Source: Granulosicoccaceae bacterium (GTDB lineage: Bacteria > Pseudomonadota > Gammaproteobacteria > Granulosicoccales > Granulosicoccaceae). Taken from it: 64,000 nt of DNA. Both the position numbers and the translations under genes were made by a program. The notes under the pieces are model-generated. The model was not told where the DNA came from and did no database searches. It saw nothing but the letters and a program-made list of their open reading frames with translations. The stretch is taken from the NCBI GenBank assembly GCA_020629835.1, contig JAHDCO010000009.1:1-64000 (forward strand), in the 5' to 3' direction. Below are positions 45,154 through 52,718 of the stretch, piece by piece; within the stretch, counting starts at the first letter, position 1; every line of letters starts with the position of its first letter.

Positions 45154-46014
45154 CTACAGAGCGGCTTCAATAAGAATAGCCACGAGTTCATCCGGACGTG
45201 AGTAGAACGGCGAATGACTACTATTCAAAAAGTGAACCTGAGTTGCATTTCCCATCGTGTTATCCACCGCCGAGATCATATGCTCCTGTCCGGACAAAGT
45301 AATGGCCTGATCTTGCTGGCACTTTACATAGTGTCTAGGGATTGAGCCAAACCGCTCCGCTGTCATGGTCGATTCCTGTAGTGCCACAGCCACCGGTTCA
45401 TCACAGTGCAGTTGGGACATAGCCTCATCGGTCTCTTCATCGGACAAGTCTGCATAAAACGCAGCTTTGGCTAACGCCCGATAGCTGGGGTCAGTTGAGG
45501 CAACATCCCAGCGAAGCGCACCGACCTGTTCAGGGTCAGCCATAAATAACTGGGGAACAAGCGCTGCTGACATCGTTTCGTGTTGAATCATTTGCACGGC
45601 CATCATGCCGGTCGGAAGCATAAAGGCCGTAACGTACACCACCGCATGGAGCTGCTCGGGAACTGATTCGGCAACCGGAGTGACAGTGACACCCCCTAGT
45701 GAATGCCCAACCAGGACGACTTTTCCGTTGCCGAGCGTAGCGGCTTCTTCAATCGCGCTGCAAACAGCCGCGTTGCGTTGTTCCTGAGTCGTGCCGGCGT
45801 TTGGTGAGGGCTCTGTAGCGAAAGCGCTCGGGTCAAGAGGACGCTGGCGAAACGCTTCCGGGCTTATGGAATATTCGCCGGCACCGGGTAAATCCAATGC
45901 GATCGCTGCATAGCCCTTGGACTCCAGTCGGTCTACGACCTTGTGCCACGTTGCTTTGTTATGCCAAGCGCCGTGAATAAAAACAAAGGCCGGTTTGTCT
46001 CTTTGCATCATCAA
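45154..46014 (-). CDS. alpha/beta hydrolase (plant-esterase/methylesterase-like)
   Basis: 286 residues. The nucleophile elbow VVLVGHSLGGVTV carries the catalytic Ser near residue 104. FVFIHGAWHNKATWHKV is the oxyanion region, and LNSSHSPFYSRPDEL holds the catalytic His. KCQQDQAIT marks the acidic-residue strand. This branch includes salicylate methylesterase and hydroxynitrile-lyase-like enzymes, but also many small-ester hydrolases. It is divergent from the AraC-family gene, whose putative operator lies in the shared control region, so AraC control is likely. Confidence 0.85.
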   Translation of the reverse strand: MMMQRDKPAFVFIHGAWHNKATWHKVVDRLESKGYAAIALDLPGAGEYSISPEAFRQRPLDPSAFATEPSPNAGTTQEQRNAAVCSAIEEAATLGNGKVVLVGHSLGGVTVTPVAESVPEQLHAVVYVTAFMLPTGMMAVQMIQHETMSAALVPQLFMADPEQVGALRWDVASTDPSYRALAKAAFYADLSDEETDEAMSQLHCDEPVAVALQESTMTAERFGSIPRHYVKCQQDQAITLSGQEHMISAVDNTMGNATQVHFLNSSHSPFYSRPDELVAILIEAAL

Positions 46015-46080
46015 AACCTCTTATTGGCTAAGTTCTAGATCTCCATTGTGGATATCAGCGTACGTTTATCAGCCACTATT

Positions 46081-46122
46081 GTCGTTGGGTGAGGGTTGAC
46101 AATCGTTGGCTAAGAGTTGACA
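46081..46122 (+). promoter_or_regulatory. 21-bp tandem direct repeat, likely AraC-family operator
   Basis: Two adjacent 21-base units (46081-46101 and 46102-46122) match at 17 of 21 positions, each holding CGTTGG and ending in GTTGACA. A 21-base spacing is two helical turns, the usual arrangement for AraC/XylS half-sites. The repeat lies 31 bases before the AraC gene and about 67 bases before the divergent hydrolase gene. Confidence 0.65.
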
Positions 46123-46152
46123 GTTCGAGCAAATTGAAGAATCAACTCGATC

Positions 46153-47115
46153 ATGGCCAACAGTGAAACTGCGTTTGAGAGCACGTGGAGTACGGGCGAG
46201 ATAAAACACGGCGAACAATTCTCGTACTGGAACGATGCCATTTGCGATGCCATTATGAAATTGGAATTGGAGCGAACGCAAAGCGGGACGTTCCAGGCAG
46301 AACTTGTGGCACGCCAGGCCGGAGATATCGGCTTCAATTGCGTTAGATCCGATGGTCATGTGGCTCGACTCACTCAGTCGGGTATCAGCAAACTGAGCGA
46401 CTACCACTTTTATTTTCTTATACAAAAAAATGGAAAATTACCCAGTTCGCAGCACGGGGTAAAGAACCAGTTGCTGCCAGGTGATGCAATCATTATTGAC
46501 GGCCTGTATCCCTTTGAGCTCAGTTTTCCAGATGCGTTCGAATGTATTTCGATTAAGATTCCACGAACGTTACTCGCCTCAAAATTGACGGATACGGATG
46601 CTCTGAGTAACTCGAAAGTCGCAAGAGGATCTCATTTGAGTCAGGCGATTTTTCATTACATCCACTTTATTTTAAATAGCCCTGATTCGTCTTATTCGGT
46701 GGACATAACAACGGAAACGTTATTGAACTTAGTCGCATCTTCCAGCTCGTCAAGAGAGTCAAAAGAGCTTACAACTCGACCAACGCGTACTATTCAAAAA
46801 TATCGGGATATTGAACGTTACATCGATGAACACTTTTATGATGAGTTAACTCCGGTGAGCGTGGCGCGTCAGTTCAATATTTCCGTTAACTATCTGCATA
46901 AGATATTTGCACAGAACGGCGTTACTTTAGGGGAGTGTGTGCAAAAAACCCGACTTACCCATGCGCACAAGCTAATCACTGCAAGCGATACAAAGGACCT
47001 ACCGGTTTCAGATATTGCCTATCAATCAGGGTTTAAGGATCTATCCCATTTTTACAAGGCGTTTAAAGGTCGGTTTGGGATGCCGCCAGGTCGATACCGA
47101 AAAATTGCTCAATAG
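46153..47115 (+). CDS. AraC-family transcriptional regulator
   Basis: 320 residues. The N-terminal half (about 20-185) matches the AraC-binding-like ligand domain seen in FeaR/NahR-unrelated AraC proteins (FSYWNDAICDAIMKLELE). The C-terminal half has two helix-turn-helix units: LTPVSVARQFNISVNYLHKI and VSDIAYQSGFKDLSHFYKAF, ending in FGMPPGRYRK, the family's signature. It is preceded by its own probable direct-repeat operator and is divergent from the alpha/beta hydrolase gene, suggesting regulation of that gene plus autoregulation. Confidence 0.9.
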   Translation: MANSETAFESTWSTGEIKHGEQFSYWNDAICDAIMKLELERTQSGTFQAELVARQAGDIGFNCVRSDGHVARLTQSGISKLSDYHFYFLIQKNGKLPSSQHGVKNQLLPGDAIIIDGLYPFELSFPDAFECISIKIPRTLLASKLTDTDALSNSKVARGSHLSQAIFHYIHFILNSPDSSYSVDITTETLLNLVASSSSSRESKELTTRPTRTIQKYRDIERYIDEHFYDELTPVSVARQFNISVNYLHKIFAQNGVTLGECVQKTRLTHAHKLITASDTKDLPVSDIAYQSGFKDLSHFYKAFKGRFGMPPGRYRKIAQ

Positions 47116-47185
47116 CGGCTTGGTGAGTTTTAAATCCTTATTACTATTCGCTTCATAACTATGATCATTTTAACTGTAATCATTA

Positions 47186-47929
47186 TCACTGTGCGGCACT
47201 GAGTAATTTACTTAGTTCAGCGGTTAATATCGTACGATCAAAACCTCGATAGGCTTGCCCACCATCGGTCTTTACTTCAAGCCCAGCGATAGCGTGATAG
47301 GGCAACATGTGTGCTGCGTACTTACCAGTATCTTTGAGTGAAAATACAATTGGCACGAAAGGAAACGCGTCAGCGTCAAAGCCAGTTTCCAGTGCGGCTT
47401 CCGCCCCGTTGGGTGCCAGGTAGGATTCGATGTGTACTACGATAAAGTTCTTGGCGACAAACTCGTTTAATGCCTTAGCTTCCGCGTTTGCATTGACGTT
47501 TTCAGTTTCCTTCATAGCCCACTGTTTGTCGTTACCGTCGTGGTACTGCCACTCATAGGTAAATTCTCTACTGTGGCCTTTTACGTACTTATCAAATACG
47601 TGGCACCACAGGCAGTACTCCGCACCGTACACCACCAATACGGTTTTTCCCGTCTTTCGTCCCTGATCTATCGCACGATTTAGTAGGGTAGATTGGTCGG
47701 AGCATTCGTCGTAAAGTTTGGCAATGCCGTCCCGGCAATTACTGTCGATACGTTCTGGGTAGCTCTGTACTTCAAAGTAAATTGACGGGTTACCGGCTAC
47801 CGCACTGCCCATCATAAAAAACAGTGAAATGCAGCAGAGCCAACTTGATAAACGCGCAACTAAACGTACGAATGAACGTACAAATAAACGCACAACTAGG
47901 CGCACAGATAAACCAACAGATAAACGCAT
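47186..47929 (-). CDS. exported thioredoxin-fold protein
   Basis: 247 residues. A CxxC motif (GAEYCLWCHVF, near residue 105) follows the strand KTVLVVYGA, typical of the thioredoxin fold; a following His is seen in DsbD/YyaL-like proteins. The signal region is odd: the first 29 residues are an R-L-x-V tandem repeat coming before the hydrophobic core SSWLCCISLFFMMGSAVAG. AGGA six bases before the ATG at 47929 supports that start in spite of the odd N-terminus. It lies 32 bases downstream of the enamidase gene, on the same strand. Function unknown; redox or maturation role possible. Confidence 0.75.
   Translation of the reverse strand: MRLSVGLSVRLVVRLFVRSFVRLVARLSSWLCCISLFFMMGSAVAGNPSIYFEVQSYPERIDSNCRDGIAKLYDECSDQSTLLNRAIDQGRKTGKTVLVVYGAEYCLWCHVFDKYVKGHSREFTYEWQYHDGNDKQWAMKETENVNANAEAKALNEFVAKNFIVVHIESYLAPNGAEAALETGFDADAFPFVPIVFSLKDTGKYAAHMLPYHAIAGLEVKTDGGQAYRGFDRTILTAELSKLLSAAQ
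47843..47926 (-). repeat. seven 12-bp tandem repeats encoding the signal-peptide n-region
   Basis: On the minus strand, seven degenerate 12-base units (type CGTTTATTTGTA) follow the ATG of the thioredoxin-fold gene and give RLSV-GLSV-RLVV-RLFV-RSFV-RLVA-RLSS. The repeat lies wholly in the positively charged n-region. Copy changes would keep the reading frame. Confidence 0.85.
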
Positions 47930-47961
47930 TTAATGTCCTGGATTCGTTAAAACAAGGGGCA

Positions 47962-49134
47962 TCAAATGATGCTGGGTAATCTGCCGGCGGGCGGTGTGTT
48001 TCGGCTTCGATGCGAACGCACTTCGCCATCGATAATGGTCATTCCGATGCCCGGTAGGTTGCCTTGTTGAATACTTTCAAGCATGTCTTTACCTGGCGAA
48101 TGTTGCGCCTGATCCAGCAGGATAACGTCTGCTGCCATGCCCACTTCCAGAATTCCAGTATTTAGTTCGCGCATACGCGCGGTGTTGCCTGTGGCAAAGC
48201 AAAACGCGATTTCCGCCGGTACATTGCCTAAGCTCGATAACATGGCGATCATGCGTAAAATTCCCAGCGGCTGCACACCAGAACCTGCCGGTGAGTCCGT
48301 GCCGAGGATCACGCGTTCAGATTCTTCCAATTCAAACGCGGTTCGCATGGCCAGTAAGCCGGCGCGTTCGTTGCCATTGTGAACAATTTCAATGCCACGC
48401 TTACAACCTTCACACAAGCACATGATTTGATCATCGGGCAGTGCGGTATGACCTCCGTTAATGTGGCCAATGATATCTGCATCGGCTTCGAGCACCACGT
48501 CTTTATCAATCAGGCCCGAGCCGGGTATGGAAGGGCCGCCGGTATGAATGGTGGACTGCATGCCGTACTTACGCGCCCACTTAACCATTTGTGCCGCGGT
48601 TTCGCCTGCCTTCACCGAGCCTAAGCCCACTTCACCTAACAACTTCACCCCGGCTTCAGCCAGTTCTTTGAAATCGTTTTCTTCCATGCCTTCTTCCAAC
48701 ACCGGTGCACCGGCAAGCATCTTTACACCGCTAGGGCGAAAGTTTTCATACCAACGCTGCGAAGCGATCGCCATGGCTTTCAGTCCAACAATGTCTTTGG
48801 GTCTGCCGGGCAAGTGCACTTCGCCCGCAGAAATCATGGTGGTAACCCCACCGTGCAAACAGGAATCTATCCAATGTATTTGTTGCTGGCGAGGCGTGTA
48901 GTCGCCGATAACCGGGTGTACATGACTGTCAATTAACCCGGGTGCTACCCACACATCATTTGCGTCCACAACGGTGGTTGCGTTATCAGTGTCCAGGTTG
49001 GCGAAATCTCCAATGTCGGTAATGACACCATCGATTGCGATGATGCAGTTGCCGTCGATTAACGGTGATTCAAGTTTGCCCGATAACATTCGGCCAATAT
49101 TTTTTATCACCAGTTTTTTTTGTGTATCGCTCAT
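47962..49134 (-). CDS. enamidase-like metal-dependent amidohydrolase
   Basis: Amidohydrolase-superfamily protein whose whole length resembles enamidase of Eubacterium barkeri nicotinate fermentation. That enzyme hydrolyses 1,4,5,6-tetrahydro-6-oxonicotinate to ammonia and 2-formylglutarate. Metal-site elements are APGLIDSHVHPVIGDYTPRQ (His71, His73), LLGEVGLGSVKAGE (Glu), MQSTIHTGG (His), IGHINGGHTA (His) and ILGTDSPAGSG (Asp). Shared specific blocks are GGVTTMISAGEVHLPGRPKD and the C-terminal RSRNTPPAGR. ATG 49134 is preferred over 49146. It is transcribed away from the hydroxylase genes, downstream of the MarR gene. Confidence 0.88.
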   Translation of the reverse strand: MSDTQKKLVIKNIGRMLSGKLESPLIDGNCIIAIDGVITDIGDFANLDTDNATTVVDANDVWVAPGLIDSHVHPVIGDYTPRQQQIHWIDSCLHGGVTTMISAGEVHLPGRPKDIVGLKAMAIASQRWYENFRPSGVKMLAGAPVLEEGMEENDFKELAEAGVKLLGEVGLGSVKAGETAAQMVKWARKYGMQSTIHTGGPSIPGSGLIDKDVVLEADADIIGHINGGHTALPDDQIMCLCEGCKRGIEIVHNGNERAGLLAMRTAFELEESERVILGTDSPAGSGVQPLGILRMIAMLSSLGNVPAEIAFCFATGNTARMRELNTGILEVGMAADVILLDQAQHSPGKDMLESIQQGNLPGIGMTIIDGEVRSHRSRNTPPAGRLPSII

Positions 49135-49151
49135 AGGGAGTTCCATTGAGG

Positions 49152-49187
49152 TTCGTGGGCAGAGGTAACTTCGTGGGCACAGGTAAC
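49152..49187. repeat. two 18-bp tandem direct repeats before the enamidase gene
   Basis: TTCGTGGGCAGAGGTAAC and TTCGTGGGCACAGGTAAC lie head to tail (17 of 18 identical), 17 bases from the start of the enamidase gene. They could be a regulator site or a recent duplication that alters leader length. Confidence 0.7.
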
Positions 49188-49195
49188 TATGTCGT

Positions 49196-49222
49196 AAAAG
49201 CGGGGTCGTCGTAAACGCTTTT
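49196..49222 (-). terminator. weak hairpin between marR and the enamidase gene
   Basis: Stem AAAAGCG/CGCTTTT with a 13-base loop in the 122-base gap after the marR stop. Part of the T-run belongs to the stem, so termination strength is doubtful; partial attenuation is possible. Confidence 0.3.
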
Positions 49223-49256
49223 TAAACAACAGGGTATTCACGGGTGGTCTGGCACG

Positions 49257-49685
49257 TCATTCCTGCAGCTCGTTGACCGTCAACCGGTCTAACAGACTGA
49301 GTAACTGCGCTTGCTCAGACTTGTTCAAAGGTTCCAGAGTTTGTTTTGAAATGTCCGCCCCTGCTTTAACTGCATTGGCAATGATGCTTTGGCCGCGACG
49401 GCTCAACGATATGTTGTGGCGTCGTTTGTCTTTTTCGCACCGGTTAGATACCAACCAACCCCGCTCGATCAATCGATCAACCACGCCTTTGATGGTGGCC
49501 GCATCCATACAGACTGAGCGTCCCAGCTGATTCTGTGACAGCTCGGTCTCTTCGCGCAGCCGCGCCATCACACTGAACTGTGTGGGCGTCACATCGGGCA
49601 GATGCTGATGAAAGATATCGACATGACGCTGCTGTGCCAGCCGCAGTTTGTAGCCAATCTGTTGGTCGAGCTGATACATGATCAC
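49257..49685 (-). CDS. MarR-family transcriptional regulator
   Basis: 142 residues. A winged helix-turn-helix is visible: VTPTQFSVMARLREETELSQ, then LGRSVCMDAATIKGVVDRLIERG (recognition helix) and the wing CEKDKRRHNISLSRRG. The ends form dimer helices. MarR proteins of this type are released from DNA by small aromatic or heterocyclic ligands. It lies between the enamidase gene and the divergent hydroxylase operon, with a candidate operator in the 88-base divergent region, so it is probably the local repressor of the pathway. Confidence 0.9.
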   Translation of the reverse strand: MIMYQLDQQIGYKLRLAQQRHVDIFHQHLPDVTPTQFSVMARLREETELSQNQLGRSVCMDAATIKGVVDRLIERGWLVSNRCEKDKRRHNISLSRRGQSIIANAVKAGADISKQTLEPLNKSEQAQLLSLLDRLTVNELQE

Positions 49686-49706
49686 CTTGAAAGTGGCAAA
49701 AAAAGG

Positions 49707-49735
49707 TTGACCCTGAGCGGGACACCGGTTTCAAT
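49707..49735 (+). promoter_or_regulatory. predicted sigma-70 promoter of the heterocycle operon
   Basis: TTGACC (49707-49712) and TTCAAT (49730-49735) are separated by 17 bases and precede the first DUF1185 gene by 38 bases. The -35 matches consensus at five of six positions, the -10 at four of six. Predicted by eye only. Confidence 0.45.
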
Positions 49736-49737
49736 AA

Positions 49738-49759
49738 GATCATTCGTACACCAACGATC
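49738..49759. promoter_or_regulatory. 22-bp imperfect palindrome, candidate MarR operator
   Basis: Half-sites GATCATTCGTA and the complement GATCGTTGGTG match at 8 of 11 positions and flank the centre of the site. It directly follows the predicted -10 element, a usual position for MarR repressors, and sits between the start of marR and the DUF1185 gene. Confidence 0.4.
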
Positions 49760-49773
49760 GAAGAAACGCAAAT

Positions 49774-50370
49774 ATGACAACAGCCATACCTACCTCGGTG
49801 GACTTGCGAAAACTCAGCGTTTCGGTGGAAGAGGTTTTTCACGAGGGCGGGCCGGTGGCTGCCGTACCGCTGAAGAAGGCAGCCTGTGTGGCTGTTATTC
49901 AGAATCCATTTGCTGGCCAGTATGTGGAATCCATCGAAGGATTTATGGACACACTGAAGCCGTTGGGATTAACCATGGCGCAGCGGCTGATCGACACCTT
50001 GGGTGGGCCTGAACAAGTACAAGGATTCGGTAAGGGGGCGATTGTGGGTGCTCATGGCGAAATCGAACATGGCGCGCTGTGGCATGTGCCAGGTGGTTAT
50101 GCCATGCGCGAACTGCTGGGTGATTCCAAAGCCATCGTGCCGTCGACCAAGAAGGTGGCTGGCCCTGGCGCTCAATTGGATATTCCGCTTACGCACATCA
50201 ACGCTTCGTATGTGCGCAGTCATTTTGATGCGGTAACTGTCGGACTTAACGATGCGCCCCGGGCTAATGAACTGTTACTGGCTTTGGTTATGAGTACGGG
50301 AGCTCGCGTTCACGAACGTGTCGGTGGCTTGAAAGCAGACGACATCTTAGGGGTGGACGGCCTGCGCTGA
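49774..50370 (+). CDS. DUF1185 (amino acid synthesis family) protein, first paralogue
   Basis: 198 residues of PF06684, whose known structure is a variant of the Bacillus chorismate mutase fold; the reaction is not established. Conserved blocks are VAVIQNPFAGQYVESIEGF, the GKGAIVGAHGEIEHGAL region, PSTKKVAGPG, INASYVRSHFDAVTVGLNDA and PRANELL. A second paralogue lies two genes downstream; the two share all these motifs. As first gene of the MarR-controlled operon it probably acts on a pathway intermediate, but the activity is not known. Confidence 0.9.
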   Translation: MTTAIPTSVDLRKLSVSVEEVFHEGGPVAAVPLKKAACVAVIQNPFAGQYVESIEGFMDTLKPLGLTMAQRLIDTLGGPEQVQGFGKGAIVGAHGEIEHGALWHVPGGYAMRELLGDSKAIVPSTKKVAGPGAQLDIPLTHINASYVRSHFDAVTVGLNDAPRANELLLALVMSTGARVHERVGGLKADDILGVDGLR

Positions 50371-50378
50371 CGCAATCG

Positions 50379-51290
50379 ATGAACACTTCTCTGCACACAG
50401 GTTTCGATCAGTTTGACAGCCGGAGTAAACACTCCAGCGTGTCATGGAACCCGGTGTGGCGAACGCTCAACTCGCGTCGACTGCACTTGCATTACGGGCC
50501 CATCGATCTACTGATCGATGTATCAGGCACTGAAGACAACATTCACCAAGCTCATGAAGCGGCCAGGCAGTGTTTTGCTGGTGTTCTGGAAGCGTTGGTT
50601 GCTGAATTACCGCTACTTCGCACGCCGTGTACAAGCGGAAGCCTGCGCCCAAAAGGAGTTGTAGCGCAACGAATGTGGAAGGCCTGTCAGCCGCATACCA
50701 ATCGCTTTGTTACCCCCATGGCAGCGGTTGCCGGTGCGGTTGCTGATCATGTCTTATCGGGCATCGTGCAACGGGTACCTTCGGTACCTCGCGTGTGGGT
50801 CAACAACGGAGGTGATATCGCGTTCCACCTGGCGCCGGGTGAATCTACATCATTGGGTGTATCCCGAGCCAACGCGAAACGTGCGGCAACACTGAATCTG
50901 TCTTCAAGCGATGACGTGCGCGGTGTTGCGACCAGTGGGTGGGCCGGACGAAGTTTTAGTTTAGGGATTGCAGATGCAGTGACGGTTCTAGCAGCTACGG
51001 CAGCCGATGCGGACGTGGCGGCTACGTTAATTGCTAACGATGTTTGTTTACAAGATCCGCGCTTAGATAAACAGTTTGTCGTTCGCAAAAAAGCGCAGGA
51101 CATCGCCTGCGATTCAGATTTAAACGATCAATGGGTGGTTACTGATGTGCACTCACTGCCCAGTGAACTGTGTGAACGTGCAGTTTCGAACGCACAAGTA
51201 ACGGCCGAAGCGCTAATTAGGCGTGCGCCGATTACTGCGGTTTTCATTGAATGTCAGGGCCACAGTGTGGCTGTAGGAGCACGTGTATGA
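50379..51290 (+). CDS. UPF0280 family protein (ApbE-like fold)
   Basis: 303 residues. Blocks RVWVNNGGDIAFHLAPGES and GVATSGWAGRSFSLGIADAV resemble the flavin-binding core of ApbE FAD:protein FMN transferases, to which UPF0280 is distantly related. The neighbouring 6-hydroxynicotinate-reductase-like protein belongs to a family whose characterised member has a covalently bound flavin, so a flavin transferase role is attractive; it is inference. No signal peptide, hence cytoplasmic. The gene begins eight bases after the first DUF1185 gene, and its stop overlaps the next start. Confidence 0.85.
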   Translation: MNTSLHTGFDQFDSRSKHSSVSWNPVWRTLNSRRLHLHYGPIDLLIDVSGTEDNIHQAHEAARQCFAGVLEALVAELPLLRTPCTSGSLRPKGVVAQRMWKACQPHTNRFVTPMAAVAGAVADHVLSGIVQRVPSVPRVWVNNGGDIAFHLAPGESTSLGVSRANAKRAATLNLSSSDDVRGVATSGWAGRSFSLGIADAVTVLAATAADADVAATLIANDVCLQDPRLDKQFVVRKKAQDIACDSDLNDQWVVTDVHSLPSELCERAVSNAQVTAEALIRRAPITAVFIECQGHSVAVGARV

Positions 51291-51874
51291 CTCAAGCAAA
51301 AATTCGGAAAATTGCGGTTTTTTTAGATGAAACACACCAGGAGATGGGGAAGCCAATTTCCCCACCTACACGTCGTGCTGCTGCGGTAGCGGTTATCGAA
51401 AACCCCTACGCCGGTGTGTATTCCGAAGACTTAGAAAAACTGATGGTGATTGGGGAAGAGTTGGGTGACCTACTGGGACGACGAGCCGTGGACGCGTTAG
51501 GGATTGAGCCAGCCGCTGCAGAGAGTTATGGCAAGTCGGCCATGGTGGGTGAAAACGGTGAACTAGAGCATGCCGCAGCCATACTGCATCCGAGGTTAGG
51601 TAAACCCTTAAGGGCAGCCGTCGAAAAGGGCGCAGCCCTGGTTGCTTCGAGTAAAAAAATGGGCTCGATGGGGCAGGTACTGGACGTGCCACTCGGTCAC
51701 AAAGATGCCGCGTATGTGCGTTCCCATTTTGATGGTATGGAAGTGTCCATAAACGATGCGCCGCGCGCTAACGAAATTTTGGTTGCGGTGGCTGTAACCG
51801 ACTCAGGGAGACCTTTACCGCGGGTGGGTGGGTTAACGCACGACGAGGCTGAAGGCAAGGATGGGCTACGGTGA
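51287..51874 (+). CDS. DUF1185 (amino acid synthesis family) protein, second paralogue
   Basis: 195 residues starting at ATG 51287, overlapping the UPF0280 stop (ATGA). It has the same motifs as the first paralogue: VAVIENPYAGVYSEDLEKL, GKSAMVGENGELEHAAAI, KDAAYVRSHFDGMEVSINDA and PRANEILVA. The region between these blocks has diverged, so the pair is an old duplication and not a recent one. Two copies in one operon suggests a heteromer or two successive substrates. Confidence 0.9.
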   Translation: MTQAKIRKIAVFLDETHQEMGKPISPPTRRAAAVAVIENPYAGVYSEDLEKLMVIGEELGDLLGRRAVDALGIEPAAAESYGKSAMVGENGELEHAAAILHPRLGKPLRAAVEKGAALVASSKKMGSMGQVLDVPLGHKDAAYVRSHFDGMEVSINDAPRANEILVAVAVTDSGRPLPRVGGLTHDEAEGKDGLR

Positions 51875-52716
51875 GTTTGCAACGCGCCCTAGCACTTTTA
51901 TCGGAGTCAGCGTTTCCTGTTGTGGCCGGTGGTACGGATTTTTACCCAAGCCTTCAAGATAAAGCGCCCCCGTTGGATGTCATCGACATCACGAAATTTG
52001 ATGAGCTGAAACAGATTGAACGATTCGACGACCACTGGCGCATCGGCGCCGGCGTCACCTGGAGCCAGCTGGTAAAGGCAGAGCTACCGCAAGCCTTTAG
52101 TGCGCTAAAAGCCGGTGCGTTAGAAGTCGGATCGATACAGATACAAAACCGCGCAACTTTGGTTGGCAATGTTTGCAACGCATCACCCGCAGCGGATGGT
52201 ATGCCGGCGTTGTTAGCGTTGGATGCACAAGTTGAATGCCAGAGCTCACGCGGTACACGTGTTGTACCGTTGTCGGCTTTTGTCTCTGGTGTGCGCAGTA
52301 CCGACAAACAAGCGGATGAGATCGTTACGGCATTATTGGTTCCTAAGTTTTCTCACACCGAGTGCAGTGGATTTAAGAAACTGGGTGCGCGACGTTATCT
52401 GGTGATATCCGCTGCAATGGTTGCCGTTAACATTGATTGTGATGAGCAGGGTGATATTCAACGTTGCGCGATAGCCGTTGGCTCATGTTCACCGGTCGCC
52501 GCCCGATTAAGCGATCTGGAAAACGCGATTCTTGGTGCGAATATAGCGGACACGCAAGGCTTGTTAAATGCCGTGTCACTTCATCACTACCGTGAGCTTT
52601 CACCCATAGACGATGTTCGAGGTTCAAAGGCGTATCGATTTTCGGTAGTCAAAGCATTGATTGGTAGAACACTTATTGACGTGTGTAGTCAATTCACGCC
52701 ACGACGGAATGCTTAG
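51871..52716 (+). CDS. xanthine dehydrogenase-family FAD subunit
   Basis: 281-residue FAD-binding protein of the CoxM/XdhB type. The FAD-binding motif FPVVAGGTDFYPSLQD is near residue 20, and the second conserved block is IQIQNRATLVGNVCNASPAADG near residue 95. The C-terminal CO-dehydrogenase flavoprotein domain follows. The start is GTG 51871, overlapping the DUF1185 stop (GTGA). It passes electrons from the fused Fe-S/molybdenum subunit next door to an acceptor such as NAD or a quinone. Confidence 0.92.
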   Translation: MSLQRALALLSESAFPVVAGGTDFYPSLQDKAPPLDVIDITKFDELKQIERFDDHWRIGAGVTWSQLVKAELPQAFSALKAGALEVGSIQIQNRATLVGNVCNASPAADGMPALLALDAQVECQSSRGTRVVPLSAFVSGVRSTDKQADEIVTALLVPKFSHTECSGFKKLGARRYLVISAAMVAVNIDCDEQGDIQRCAIAVGSCSPVAARLSDLENAILGANIADTQGLLNAVSLHHYRELSPIDDVRGSKAYRFSVVKALIGRTLIDVCSQFTPRRNA

Positions 52717-52718
52717 TT

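Noticed and set aside
50379-51290. UPF0280 gene as a true ApbE gene
   Set aside because: Only distant ApbE-like blocks are visible; full ApbE motifs and export signal are absent, so only a family-level resemblance is claimed.
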